Positions 47,682-56,010 are shown, counted from the stretch's first letter. The stretch: DNA of 64,000 bases from Thermophilibacter mediterraneus (GCF_900119385.1 NZ_FPKO01000009.1:457405-521404); one strand, 5' to 3'. Numbers and translations are program-made. Notes: a model not told the origin generated them from the sequence alone.

Positions 47682-47698
47682 AAGTGACTGTCCCTTTT
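47680..47698. repeat. Dispersed palindrome, copy 2 (degenerate)
   Basis: Core AAAAGTGACTGTCCCTTTT identical to copy 1, but the flanks (TTC on the left, CCACG on the right) do not pair, so only the AAAAG/CTTTT arms remain. It lies at the 5' end of the chelatase gene, six bases after the NifX-like stop. Confidence 0.7.
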
Positions 47699-47703
47699 CC
47701 ACG

Positions 47704-48066
47704 TCAGTGGTGGCAGGCGTGCTCCTCGCCCATGACGGGGAGCGTTCCGGCCGCCGCCATCCGGGCGACGTCGCCCACGCCCGGGGTCTGGTTCTCAAAG
47801 TAGACGGTGATCCCGGCCTGAGCGAACCCCATCATCGGCCGCATGCCCATTCCGGCCGCCACGATGGCGTCGATGCCGTTCTGCGCGAGGAGCGCCACGG
47901 GGCGCATGCAGCCGCCCTCCTCGTGGGGCGGGTTCTCAATGACGCTGACCTCGCCCACCGTGCCATCCTGCACGTCGACCACGGTGAAGCAGTCGCAGTG
48001 GCCGAAGTGGCCGGAGCGCTCGCAGTCGAGCCCGCCCTTGCCGATGGTGGGGATGGCAACCTTCAT
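47704..48066 (-). CDS. NifX/NifB-associated Fe-S/Fe-Mo cluster-binding-type protein
   Basis: 120 residues from the ATG at 48066 (GAGAGGAGCATTC). Dinitrogenase iron-molybdenum cofactor domain: MKVAIPTIGKGGLDCERSGHFGHCDCFTVVD, IENPPHEEGGCM and LLAQNGIDAIVAAGMGMRP. Three extra cysteines (DCERSGHFGHCDC) and EEHACHH at the end could bind metal. No nitrogenase is present, so a role in metal-cluster handling is inferred. It lies next to the chelatase gene. Confidence 0.8.
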   Translation of the reverse strand: MKVAIPTIGKGGLDCERSGHFGHCDCFTVVDVQDGTVGEVSVIENPPHEEGGCMRPVALLAQNGIDAIVAAGMGMRPMMGFAQAGITVYFENQTPGVGDVARMAAAGTLPVMGEEHACHH

Positions 48067-48136
48067 GAATGCTCCTCTCGTCGCGGGCCGTGCCGGCGGC
48101 CCGTGTGCTTTACGCGGCCATTCTCCCACAAATCAA

Positions 48137-48180
48137 CGGGAGCGCCGACGCGGCTCCGGGGCCGCGCGCGGCGACTCCCG
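48137..48180 (-). terminator. Terminator after the HAD gene
   Basis: CGGGAG / CTCCCG plus CGCCG / CGGCG stems with one bulged base and an internal GC-rich second stem; the minus strand continues TTGATTTGTGG. Starts four bases past the HAD stop. Confidence 0.6.
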
Positions 48181-48183
48181 GGC

Positions 48184-48987
48184 TCACGCCCCGACGAGGC
48201 CGAGCTCCTCGAGGACCCGGGCGACCCCGTCGTGGTCGTTGTCGGGCGCGAGCAGCGCGGCGCGGTCGCGAAGCTCGGCCGGCGCGTTGCCCATGAGGTA
48301 GCCGCGACCCACCGCCTCGAGCATGGGGAGGTCGTTGTAGTGGTCTCCGAAGGCGATGGCGTCGACGGGGTCGAGGCCCCAGAGGTCGCAGAGCGTGCGG
48401 ACCGCGGCGGCCTTGCTCGTGCCCGCCGGCATGACCTCGATCAGCGTGTCCGACGACACGGCGATGGACAGGTCGGGAAAGCGCTCGCGCAGCCGAAGCT
48501 CCACCTCGGGGGTGCGACCGCGCGCGCAGAGGCAGAGAATCTTCTGCACCTCGTCGCGCTCGATCGAGGAGACCGACCCCTCGCGCGCCCGTGCCATCAC
48601 GATTCGCTCCTCGGCCACCAGGCGCGGGTCGCTCCGGTCGGGGGCGACCCAGTCCTCGAAGGAGTACGCGCTCCAGGTCGCGGGGAGGCGCTCCGCCTCG
48701 ACAAAGTCCACGATCTCCTGGGCCCGGGCGCGCGAGAAGCCGTGATGGTGAATGACGCGTCGGCTCTCGTCGAGGATGACGCCGCCGCTCTGGGTGACGA
48801 CGGTGCATGAGATCCCCTGCCCCTCGAGAAGGGGGTAGGTGCCGGTCATCCCGCGCGCCGTCACGATGACGAAGGGCACGCCCGCCTCCTGCACCTCCGC
48901 GATCGCGCGCCGCGTCCGCGGCGTGATCCGATGCTCGGAGTTGATGAGCGTGCCGTCGATGTCGCTGAAAACCGCCGTTCTGGGCAT
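48184..48987 (-). CDS. Cof-type HAD phosphatase
   Basis: 267 residues from the ATG at 48987 (CGGGGGACCC). HAD motifs: FSDIDGTLINSEHR (nucleophile Asp), FVIVTARG (motif II), SKAAAVRTLC (Lys) and AIAFGDHYNDLPMLE (Mg Asp). The C2B cap fits Cof/YbiV-like sugar-phosphate or FMN phosphatases. Specificity unknown. Divergent from the fusion oxidoreductase across ~145 bases. Confidence 0.9.
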   Translation of the reverse strand: MPRTAVFSDIDGTLINSEHRITPRTRRAIAEVQEAGVPFVIVTARGMTGTYPLLEGQGISCTVVTQSGGVILDESRRVIHHHGFSRARAQEIVDFVEAERLPATWSAYSFEDWVAPDRSDPRLVAEERIVMARAREGSVSSIERDEVQKILCLCARGRTPEVELRLRERFPDLSIAVSSDTLIEVMPAGTSKAAAVRTLCDLWGLDPVDAIAFGDHYNDLPMLEAVGRGYLMGNAPAELRDRAALLAPDNDHDGVARVLEELGLVGA

Positions 48988-49133
48988 GGGTCCCCCGTTT
49001 CTCCCGACTGACGCCATGATAGGCCGAGCCCTCGCGCTTCTCGCCGATTGACAGGAAAAACCGCGGCGGGCGAGCCTACCATGGGAGTCACGCACCGCAG
49101 GGGGCGGCACATGCCACAAGGAGAGGGGCGCTC

Positions 49134-51710
49134 ATGAGGTACCTGATCGTCGGCGGCGTTGCCGCCGGGACCAAGACCGCGGCAAAGATCAAACGATGCG
49201 ACCGAGACGCGGAGGTCAAGGTCGTCACCAAGGGCCAGGACATCAGCTATGCGGGATGCGGCCTGCCCTACTACGTGAGCGGGGACATCCCCACGCGCGA
49301 GGGGCTCATCGTCAACACGCCGGCGGCCTACGCTGGCCTCACCGGCGTGGAGGTCGAGACCGGCGTGGAGGCGACCGCGCTCGACGCGGCGGCGCACGAG
49401 GTGAGCGTTCGGCGCTCCGACGGCACCGTCGGCGTCGAGAAGTACGACCGGCTGATCGTCGCGACGGGCGCCGTGCCCTTCGTTCCCCCCGTGCCGGGCA
49501 CCGACCTCCCGGGGGTCTTCTGCATGCGCACGCCCGATGATGCCTGCGGCCTGCGCGACTACGTCGAGCGGGAGGCGGCGCGGCGGGCCGTGGTGGTCGG
49601 CGCGGGCTTCATCGGCCTCGAGTGCGCCGAGGGGCTGCTGGCGCGCGGGCTCTCTGTCACCGTGGTCGACGCCATGCCGCAGATTCTGCCCAACGTCTTC
49701 GACCGGGAGATGTCCGACTTCGCAAAGCGGCAGCTCAAGGCCGCGGGCGTCCGCGTGGTCAACGGAGCCACGCTCACCGGGCTCTCGGGCGAGGGCCGCA
49801 TCCGGTCCGTCGAGACGAGCGCCGGCTCCTTCCCTGCCGACGTCGTGGTCCTGGCGATCGGCATCAGGCCCGCCACGCGCTGGCTCGAGGGGTCGGGCGT
49901 CGAGACCGTCAAGGGCTGCGTGCTCGTGAACGAGTACGGCGCCACCAACCTCCCCGACGTCTACGCCGCCGGCGACTGCGCCGAGGTGCGCAACTTCATC
50001 ACGGGCGAGCCGCAGTGGAGCGCCATGGGGTCGACGGCCAACATCTGCGGGCGCGCCATCGCCCGCACGCTCACGGGCACGCCCACGGCATACCCCGGCG
50101 CGCTCGGCACGGGCGTCGTGCGTCTCCTGCCCACGCTCAACGGCGGGCGCACGGGCCTCACCGAGGAGGCGGCGGTCGCGGCGGGCATGGAGCCGGAGTC
50201 CGTCGTCTGCGTGGTCGACGACAAGGCGCACTACTACCCCGGCTCGTCGAGCTTCTTCATCAAGCTCATCGCCTGCCGCAAGACGCACCGGCTGCTCGGC
50301 GTTCAGGTCCTCGGCGCGGGCGCGGTGGACAAGGTCGTCGACGTGATGGTCACGGCGCTCTACCAGAAGATGCGCGTCGAGGACCTCGACCTCATGGACC
50401 TCTCCTACGCCCCGCCCTTCTCGACCGCCATCCACCCGCTGGTCACGGCCGGATACATCCTCGAAAACAAGCTCTCTGGCGAGCTCGAGAGCTTCTCGCC
50501 CGCGCAGTACGCCTCCGGCGAGGCCGCGAGCTACGAGGTGCTCGACGTCCTCCCGGCGCCCACGATTCCCGGGGCGCGCTGGGTGGACCTCACCAAGATC
50601 GGCCCGGACGGGATCGAGGGGGTCGCTCGCGACGCAAAGGTCCTTCTCGTCTGCGCCAAGGGCAAGCGCGGCTACTTCGCGCAGAACCGCCTCAAGGCGG
50701 CCGGCTACACGGCGACGCGCGTGCTCGAGGGCGGCATCACGTTCAACGAGGTGCGCGTTCCGCGCCGCGACTCCAAGCTGCCCGCAGCCGAGATCAAGCG
50801 CCTCAAGGGGCTGGGGTGCCTTCAGGACAAGCGCTACGACGATGTCTTCAACATCCGCGTGATCACGCGCAACGGGAAGATCACCGTGGACGAGCAGCGC
50901 GCCGTTGCCGAGGCTGCCGAGCGGTTTGGCTCCGGCGAGGTCACCATGACGACGCGCCTCACGCTGGAGATCCAGGGGGTGCGCTACGAGCAGATCGAGC
51001 CGTGCATAGCCTTCCTGCAGGACCACGGCCTGGACGCGGGCGGCACCGGCTCAAAGGTGCGCCCCGTGGTCTCCTGCAAGGGCACCACGTGCCAGTACGG
51101 CCTCATCGACACCTTTGAACTCTCCGAGAAGCTTCACGAGCGCTTCTACGTGGGCTATCACGGGGTGGAGCTCCCCCACAAGTTCAAGATCGCCGTGGGC
51201 GGCTGTCCCAACATGTGCGTCAAACCCGACCTCAACGACCTGGGCATCGTCGGCCAGCGCGTGCCCCAGATCGACCTTGGCAAGTGCCGCGCGTGCAAGG
51301 TCTGCCAGGTCGTGAGGGCCTGCCCCATGGGCGACGCGCAGGTGGGCGCGGACGGGAAGGTCACCATCGACGCCGCCGCGTGCAACCACTGCGGACGCTG
51401 CGTGGGCAGCTGCCCGTTCGGGGCCGTCGAAGAGGGGCTCGCCGGCTACAAGGTCTACATCGGCGGGCGCTGGGGCAAGAAGACGGCGCACGGCCGGGCG
51501 CTCGACAAGATCTTCACGAGCGAGGACGAGGTCATGGGCGTGGTCGAGCGGGCCATCCTCTTCTTCCGCGACGAAGGCGAGTCGGGCGAGCGCTTCGCCG
51601 ACACCGTCGCGCGCCTCGGGTTTGACTACGTGCAGGACAAGCTGCTGACGGCCCCGATCGACAAGGAGGCCATCCTGGCCAAGGACGTCACCGGCGGCGC
51701 CACCTGCTAG
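49134..51710 (+). CDS. CoADR-rhodanese-sulfite reductase-ferredoxin fusion
   Basis: 858 residues, four modules in one chain. (1) ~1-450 flavoprotein disulfide reductase: FAD motif YLIVGGVAAGTKTA, CoADR-type redox C42 in SYAGCGLPYYV, NAD motif VVVGAGFIGLECAEGL, and VYAAGDCAEV. (2) ~465-545 rhodanese with active C507 in VLLVCAKGKRGYFAQ. (3) ~570-715 siroheme/[4Fe-4S] sulfite-reductase module: TMTTRLTLEIQG (R608) and cluster ligands C648, C653, C691, C695. (4) ~716-765 two [4Fe-4S] clusters (C718, C721, C724, C730; C750, C753, C756, C760). A path NAD(P)H to FAD to FeS to siroheme, with sulfur relayed by rhodanese, is inferred. Substrate (sulfite, polysulfide or thiosulfate) is open. ATG after AAGGAGAGGGGCGCTC. 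Confidence 0.88.
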   Translation: MRYLIVGGVAAGTKTAAKIKRCDRDAEVKVVTKGQDISYAGCGLPYYVSGDIPTREGLIVNTPAAYAGLTGVEVETGVEATALDAAAHEVSVRRSDGTVGVEKYDRLIVATGAVPFVPPVPGTDLPGVFCMRTPDDACGLRDYVEREAARRAVVVGAGFIGLECAEGLLARGLSVTVVDAMPQILPNVFDREMSDFAKRQLKAAGVRVVNGATLTGLSGEGRIRSVETSAGSFPADVVVLAIGIRPATRWLEGSGVETVKGCVLVNEYGATNLPDVYAAGDCAEVRNFITGEPQWSAMGSTANICGRAIARTLTGTPTAYPGALGTGVVRLLPTLNGGRTGLTEEAAVAAGMEPESVVCVVDDKAHYYPGSSSFFIKLIACRKTHRLLGVQVLGAGAVDKVVDVMVTALYQKMRVEDLDLMDLSYAPPFSTAIHPLVTAGYILENKLSGELESFSPAQYASGEAASYEVLDVLPAPTIPGARWVDLTKIGPDGIEGVARDAKVLLVCAKGKRGYFAQNRLKAAGYTATRVLEGGITFNEVRVPRRDSKLPAAEIKRLKGLGCLQDKRYDDVFNIRVITRNGKITVDEQRAVAEAAERFGSGEVTMTTRLTLEIQGVRYEQIEPCIAFLQDHGLDAGGTGSKVRPVVSCKGTTCQYGLIDTFELSEKLHERFYVGYHGVELPHKFKIAVGGCPNMCVKPDLNDLGIVGQRVPQIDLGKCRACKVCQVVRACPMGDAQVGADGKVTIDAAACNHCGRCVGSCPFGAVEEGLAGYKVYIGGRWGKKTAHGRALDKIFTSEDEVMGVVERAILFFRDEGESGERFADTVARLGFDYVQDKLLTAPIDKEAILAKDVTGGATC

Positions 51711-51739
51711 CGTGGAAAAGTGACTGTCACTTTTCCACG
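51711..51739. repeat. Dispersed palindrome, copy 3 (perfect)
   Basis: A perfect palindrome: arm CGTGGAAAAGTGAC, a single central T, and the complementary arm. It begins at the base after the fusion-gene stop codon. As a hairpin it ends in TTTTCC on the plus strand and can act as terminator. Confidence 0.8.
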
Positions 51740-51752
51740 GCTGACCGAGCGA

Positions 51753-51787
51753 CGGGCCCGGGCGCACATCAAAGGCGCCCGGGCCCG
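51753..51787. terminator. Hairpin between convergent genes
   Basis: Thirteen-pair stem CGGGCCCGGGCGC and its complement with a nine-base loop, between the fusion gene and the convergent AIM24 gene. No T-run on either side. Confidence 0.55.
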
Positions 51788-51822
51788 CTCGACGTCCTTC
51801 TCGCCCGGGAGCTCGTCAAATC

Positions 51823-52623
51823 CTAGACCTCGCCGCTGCCCGCGTTGGGATCGGGGGTGAGGGCCGCCACCGGCGAGAGCAGCACGCGCCCGCGCCCGCG
51901 GTAGACGTTGACCAGGCCCTCGCCCGAGACGGCAGAGCCCACGAGCGACTTGCCGCTGCGCTCGACGGTAAAGGCGAGCGACTCGGACCACGCGATCGCG
52001 AAGTTACCGTCGACCTTGAGCTCGTCTCCCTCAAGGTCGACGGCAACGAGCTCGCTCGCCGGCACCGGAGACTCGAGCGCCACGACGCCCGCGCCCTCGA
52101 GGCCGAGGTTGAACAGCCCCTCGTTGCCCGCGACCATGGCGCTCGGGCGCTTTACCATGATGGCACGGTGCTTGATGTCCGACGTGCACGCCATGAACAG
52201 GCCGTCGTTGATCACCATGGTGTCGCCGAGGTCTGCCTGCGGGCTCATGAGCAGGATGTGGCGGTAGGTTGGCTCGCAGACGACCATGCCCGAGCCCACG
52301 TACTCCGGCTTGATGGCGGACTCGCCCGTGACCGACCCGCGAATGGCCTTTCCGAAGAAGTCGCCCACGCCCTTCACGCCCGTGGTGGCATTGATGTCAC
52401 CGGCGGTCCACTGCATGGCGCCCGCCTGCAGCGTCACGCCCATGCGGCCATCGAGCTCGGCCACGAGCTGGCGACGGCGCACGTCCATCTTCGCAGCGAA
52501 GTAGGCGGCCTGCGCGCCGAGATAGGGCACCGAGAGGTCGCGCTGCCACTCGATCACCTTGAACGGACCCTTTGCCGCAACGGTCTTGGCGTCATCGTTA
52601 TCCAGGAAGTTGTAGATGTGCAT
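51823..52623 (-). CDS. AIM24-family protein
   Basis: About 266 residues. Beta-helical AIM24/TIGR00266-like fold: WQRDLSVPYLGAQAAYFAAKMD, VTLQAGAMQWTAGDI, GKAIRGSVTGESAIKPEYVGSG and GEGLVNVYRGRGRVLLSPV. Function of the bacterial family is not established. The ATG at 52623 has GAAGGG six bases away; an ATG two codons earlier lies directly against that site and is less likely. Divergent from the EamA gene. Confidence 0.82.
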   Translation of the reverse strand: MHIYNFLDNDDAKTVAAKGPFKVIEWQRDLSVPYLGAQAAYFAAKMDVRRRQLVAELDGRMGVTLQAGAMQWTAGDINATTGVKGVGDFFGKAIRGSVTGESAIKPEYVGSGMVVCEPTYRHILLMSPQADLGDTMVINDGLFMACTSDIKHRAIMVKRPSAMVAGNEGLFNLGLEGAGVVALESPVPASELVAVDLEGDELKVDGNFAIAWSESLAFTVERSGKSLVGSAVSGEGLVNVYRGRGRVLLSPVAALTPDPNAGSGEV

Positions 52624-52772
52624 GCGCATCCCTTCGTCGTGGTGGATGGAGCAAGCGTGCGGCATGGTCGCGGGATGGCGGGCGGCTATTCGGCGGACGG
52701 CACGAGGGGCGGACGTCAGGCGCCAGAAGCGCTCACGTCGACCCCAGGGGCGCCGCCGCACCATCCCCGTCA

Positions 52773-52797
52773 CGAAATGGGGCCTGTTCCCCTTTCG
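52773..52797. repeat. Palindrome related to the dispersed family
   Basis: CGAAATGGGG and TTCCCCTTTCG flank a short centre; imperfect arms. Same plan as the dispersed family (A/G-rich arm, CTGT centre, C/T-rich arm) but with G:C pairs extended. Fifty bases before the EamA start. Membership of the same family is a guess. Confidence 0.4.
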
Positions 52798-53192
52798 CTC
52801 GGTGCCCTACGCTTGTCATGTTCTAAACGGTCTCAACTGGGAGGTCACATGAGCGAGAAGAGAACCTCCATCGTCTGGGCACTCCTCGCCGCGGCGCTCT
52901 ACGCCATCAGCTCGCCGGTCTCCAAGCTCCTTCTGCGGGAGGTTGAGCCCACGATGATGGCCGCCCTTCTCTACCTGGGGGCAGGACTCGGGATGCTCCT
53001 TCTGGGCATCGTTCGGCGCCGCCTTGGCCTCGGAGCGTCCGAGCAGCGGCTCACCCGCAGGGACCTCCCCTACACGGTGGGCATGATCGTCCTGGACGTC
53101 GCCGCGCCCATCTGCCTGATGATTGGTCTCACCTCAACGACCTCCGCCAACGCGTCCCTGCTCAACAACTTCGAGATCGTCGCCACGTCGCT

Positions 53193-53200
53193 CATCGCGC
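53193..53200. repeat. Target-site duplication, left
   Basis: CATCGCGC at 53193-53200 is repeated at 54542-54549; 8 bp fits IS256-family insertion. Confidence 0.9.
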
Positions 53201-53227
53201 GGTACCGTCAAGATTCTTGCGCACTTT
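53201..53227. repeat. Terminal inverted repeat, left
   Basis: Begins GGTACCGTC and contains TTCTTGCGCACTTT, paired with the right end. Confidence 0.88.
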
Positions 53228-53260
53228 CCGACAGCCCCATAGGCCCGCCATCCGGTGCGG

Positions 53261-54421
53261 CTACTCGTCCAGCAGCGTCACGTCCAGGTAGCGGCGGGAG
53301 CCCCACTCGCTCTCGGCGACGTACTTGAGCCTCGCGGTCACGAGCATGAGCGCGCTCCTCCCGTCAGGGAAAGTGCCGACAACGCGGGTTCGCCTGCGTA
53401 TCTCGCGGTTGAGCCGCTCGATGGCGTTGTTGGTCCTGATCCTCCGCCAGTGCTCGCGCGGGAATCGCGTGTAGGTCAGGGTCTCCGCGTACCCCTCGCG
53501 CACGGCCTTCGCGGCCTCCCCGAGCCTCGACGCCTCCAGCTCGGATGCGACCTCGAGCGCCTTGGCCTCGGAGGCCTCGCGCGACTCCATGGCGTGGACG
53601 GCCTTGAGCATGGCCGCGACCTTCGGCCTCTTCGACTTGGGCACCCTGGCCAGCACGTTGCGGTAGAAGTGCACCGTGCACCTCTGGTAGGCGGCCCCCG
53701 GGAACACCTCGGCGATCGAGCCGACCATGCCGGCCGCCTTGTCCCCCGTGAACATGCGTACCCCGCGCAGCCCGCGCGACTTGAGCCACGAGAGGAACTC
53801 CCGCCAGCACTCGGCCGACTCGGTGAACCCCTCGGCCGCGCCTATGACCTCGCGGTAGCCGTCGTCGTTCACGCCGATGGCGACCATCACGGCGACGTTC
53901 TCGTAGGAGCCGCCCCAGCTGCGCTTCAGGTAGATGCCGTCGACGTAGACGTAGGGGTAGGCGCGCTCGAGGGGACGGTTGCGCCACTCCTCGACGGACG
54001 CGAAGGCCTTCTCGTTGAGGTTCGAGACGGTGGAGGCCGAGACGCTCGAGCCCCAGAGGATCTCGCTCACGTCCTCGATGCGCCTGGTGGAGACCCCGGC
54101 GAGGTACATCTCGATCATCGCCTCCTCGACCGAGGTCTCCCGGCGCCGGTAGCGCTCGATGATGGCCGTCGTGAACCGCACGCCCTTGAGCTTGGGCATG
54201 CGGATGGTGACCTCCCCTGACGTCGTCGCGAGCTTCCGCTCGTAGTGCCCGGCGCGGTAGGCCTCGCGGTCGGCGGTGCGCTCGTAGCGCTCGGCGCCCA
54301 CGAGGTCGCCGGCCTCCTCCTCGAGGAGCCCGTTCAGCGTGTCCTCGACGGTCTTCCTGACGAGCTCGCCGAGGTCGGCCCTCAGCGACTCCTCGTTCAA
54401 AGATACAATGGGATCGGGCAT
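53261..54421 (-). CDS. IS256-family (Mutator) transposase
   Basis: 386 residues from the ATG at 54421 (GGAGGTGGACC). DDE residues: first Asp in YPYVYVDGIYLKR, second in MFTGDKAAGMVGSI, and the Glu in NNAIERLNREIRRR. The family signature GVSTRRIEDVSEILWG and the CxxH-like YQRCTVHFYRNVL are intact. The gene is complete, so the element may be active. Confidence 0.95.
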   Translation of the reverse strand: MPDPIVSLNEESLRADLGELVRKTVEDTLNGLLEEEAGDLVGAERYERTADREAYRAGHYERKLATTSGEVTIRMPKLKGVRFTTAIIERYRRRETSVEEAMIEMYLAGVSTRRIEDVSEILWGSSVSASTVSNLNEKAFASVEEWRNRPLERAYPYVYVDGIYLKRSWGGSYENVAVMVAIGVNDDGYREVIGAAEGFTESAECWREFLSWLKSRGLRGVRMFTGDKAAGMVGSIAEVFPGAAYQRCTVHFYRNVLARVPKSKRPKVAAMLKAVHAMESREASEAKALEVASELEASRLGEAAKAVREGYAETLTYTRFPREHWRRIRTNNAIERLNREIRRRTRVVGTFPDGRSALMLVTARLKYVAESEWGSRRYLDVTLLDE

Positions 54422-54514
54422 GGTCCACCTCCAGCATGTTTCTTGTCTAGGCAACTCGAATCATACCGGGGCGGGCCGTGCCCTCCTTCCTTACCTGGAC
54501 GCTATTCCGCTGTC

Positions 54515-54541
54515 AAAGTGCGCAAGAAATTGTACGTTACC
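54515..54541. repeat. Terminal inverted repeat, right
   Basis: Reverse complement begins GGTAACGTAC and shares TTCTTGCGCACTTT with the left end. Confidence 0.88.
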
Positions 54542-54549
54542 CATCGCGC
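54542..54549. repeat. Target-site duplication, right
   Basis: Second copy of CATCGCGC. Confidence 0.9.
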
Positions 54550-55146
54550 TCCTCGTGTTCAGGGAGGCCATCAGTCGCAGGCTGTGGCTCGCCATCGGCC
54601 TCATCACCCTCTCGAGCCTCATCCTCTCGTTCGAGGACGCCTCGAGCCTGCGCTTCTCCTCCGGATCTCTGCTGGTGCTTGCCGCCTGCGTCTGCTGGGG
54701 GTTCGAGAACAACTGCACGCGCATGATGTCACAGAGCGACCCGCTGGAGATCGTGGTGCTCAAGGGGTTTGGCTCTGGCCTGGGGTCGCTCGCCATAGCC
54801 CTGGCGGTGGGCGAGTCGCTCCCGGCGCTCCCCTCCGTGCTCGGGGCGCTCCTGCTGGGATTTCTCGCCTATGGCCTCAGCATCTTCTTCTACGTCTATG
54901 CCCAGCGACAGCTGGGGGCCGCAAAGACCAGCGCCTACTATGCAATCGCCCCGTTCATAGGCGTCGGGCTGTCGCTCGTGCTGTTTCACACCTGGCCGGA
55001 GCCCTCGTTTTGGGTCGCGCTGGCAATCATGGCGGCGGGAGCGTATCTCGCGGCGGAGTGAGGGCGGGGCGACCGAGGGTCACGCCGCCCTCACGAGACC
55101 GTGGCTTCAAACGCAAGCGGCAGGCGTTTGCTGGCGAGAAGGACCG

Positions 55147-55278
55147 CTAGTCGTAATACCCCCGCACGCCGAACAGGATGCTCTCCATCTTGCCGCCGGG
55201 CGCGTAGATTCCAATTCCTACCCCCAGGGCCCTATAAAGAGGCGACGCACAGTACAGCGGATTCAACTGATAGCCCAT
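55147..55278 (-). CDS. 43-residue small protein, unknown
   Basis: Short gene directly downstream of the DUF4230-type gene on the same strand (53 bases). ATG preceded by GAGAAGGACA. The product is rich in Gly and Tyr (MGYQLNPLYCASPLYRALGV ... GKMESILFGVRGYYD) with a central hydrophobic Leu/Val/Ile/Gly stretch. No family recognised. Its good ribosome site and operon position favour a real gene, but conservation is untested. Confidence 0.45.
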   Translation of the reverse strand: MGYQLNPLYCASPLYRALGVGIGIYAPGGKMESILFGVRGYYD

Positions 55279-55331
55279 TGTCCTTCTCACTCAAGGCCAA
55301 GCCTCTTCACGCAACCCGGAGATCGCCGAAT

Positions 55332-55979
55332 CTAGACGCTCTCGCCTTCCGCGGAAGCTTCTCGCCAAACAAAGCTAACCTGCACGTCTTCGCCGAGCGC
55401 AGCGTAGAAGAGCTGAGTGAGCTGGTTTTCCGCTTCAGTTTGGGCGTCAGCGAGAAGCCCTCCCTCGACAGCCTGCTTTTGGCTCTGCTCGACACACCAA
55501 CGCTGAAATGCATCGACATCACCTACTTGGATGGGATTAAGGACGTTGTTCCTCTCCTCCAGCACGCCAGACGTCTCCATATCCGGAGTATTGGAGATAA
55601 TGTACGCAGGATCAAGAGTAATCGTCAAAGAGCCGCCCTGGGCTTCGATTTCCGCAGTCTCGAGATTGACGCCAGCCTTGAGTGTCCCCTCGTAGCGATA
55701 CCAAAAACTGTTGTCAGTAAACGGAATGTCGAACAGACCAAAGAACGACGCCGAATCACCCTGCTTGTCCACGATGCTGTAGTCCTGAGAGACCGAAACA
55801 AGCTCATTCTGCTCAACGATGCGACCAAACACGGTGGACGCGCTCACCTCGATATCGTCCGACGGATTGTAGTTTGAGACAAACAATGTTCCTGCAATAC
55901 CAAGAGCCAAACCGATTGTGACACAGATAGTACCAATCTTAATTGACTTAACTGTTCCTTTATCAACTTTTATTCCCAA
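55332..55979 (-). CDS. DUF4230-type membrane-anchored protein
   Basis: 215 residues. TTG start at 55979, six bases after GAGAGGGTG; no better start. One N-terminal helix (ICVTIGLALGIAGTLFV, ~18-34), then an extracellular domain (VFGRIVEQNELVSVSQDYSIVD ... GTLKAGVNLETAEIEAQGGSLTITLDPAYIISN) of DUF4230 type, ending with a helical tail (LLADAQTEAENQLTQLFYAALG). Lower GC than the flanking genes. Function of the family unknown. Confidence 0.75.
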   Translation of the reverse strand: MGIKVDKGTVKSIKIGTICVTIGLALGIAGTLFVSNYNPSDDIEVSASTVFGRIVEQNELVSVSQDYSIVDKQGDSASFFGLFDIPFTDNSFWYRYEGTLKAGVNLETAEIEAQGGSLTITLDPAYIISNTPDMETSGVLEERNNVLNPIQVGDVDAFQRWCVEQSQKQAVEGGLLADAQTEAENQLTQLFYAALGEDVQVSFVWREASAEGESV

Positions 55980-56010
55980 TTATCTCACCCTCTCGACAAC
56001 ACTCCGCATT

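Larger units (their letters stand above)
53201..54541. mobile_element. IS256-family insertion sequence
   Basis: 1341-bp element, bounded by CATCGCGC duplications. Terminal inverted repeats: 53201-53227 and 54515-54541, 22 of 27 bases matching, with an uninterrupted inner block TTCTTGCGCACTTT. It carries one transposase gene and nothing else. The insertion lies inside a transporter gene. Confidence 0.93.
52849..55061 (+). pseudogene. EamA/DMT transporter gene split by an IS
   Basis: 10-TM drug/metabolite transporter (EamA). The first part, 52849-53200 (MSEKRTSIVWALLAAALYAISS ... NNFEIVATSLIA), and the second, 54550-55061 (LLVFREAISRRLWLAIGLITLSS ... ), form one 287-codon gene once the insertion and one copy of the 8-bp duplication are removed; the frame is restored exactly (ATC GCG CTC CTC GTG). 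The insertion is therefore recent, and no other damage is visible. ATG after GGGAGGTCAC. A GC hairpin (AGGGCGG/CCGCCCT, 55061-55091) follows the stop. Confidence 0.92.

Noticed and set aside
53201-54541. Composite transposon or genomic island end
   Set aside because: Only one IS copy with its own TSD and TIRs; no cargo genes inside.
55062-55146. Extra gene fragment between the EamA stop and the small gene
   Set aside because: Only hairpins (55061-55091, 55108-55130) with no credible frame.
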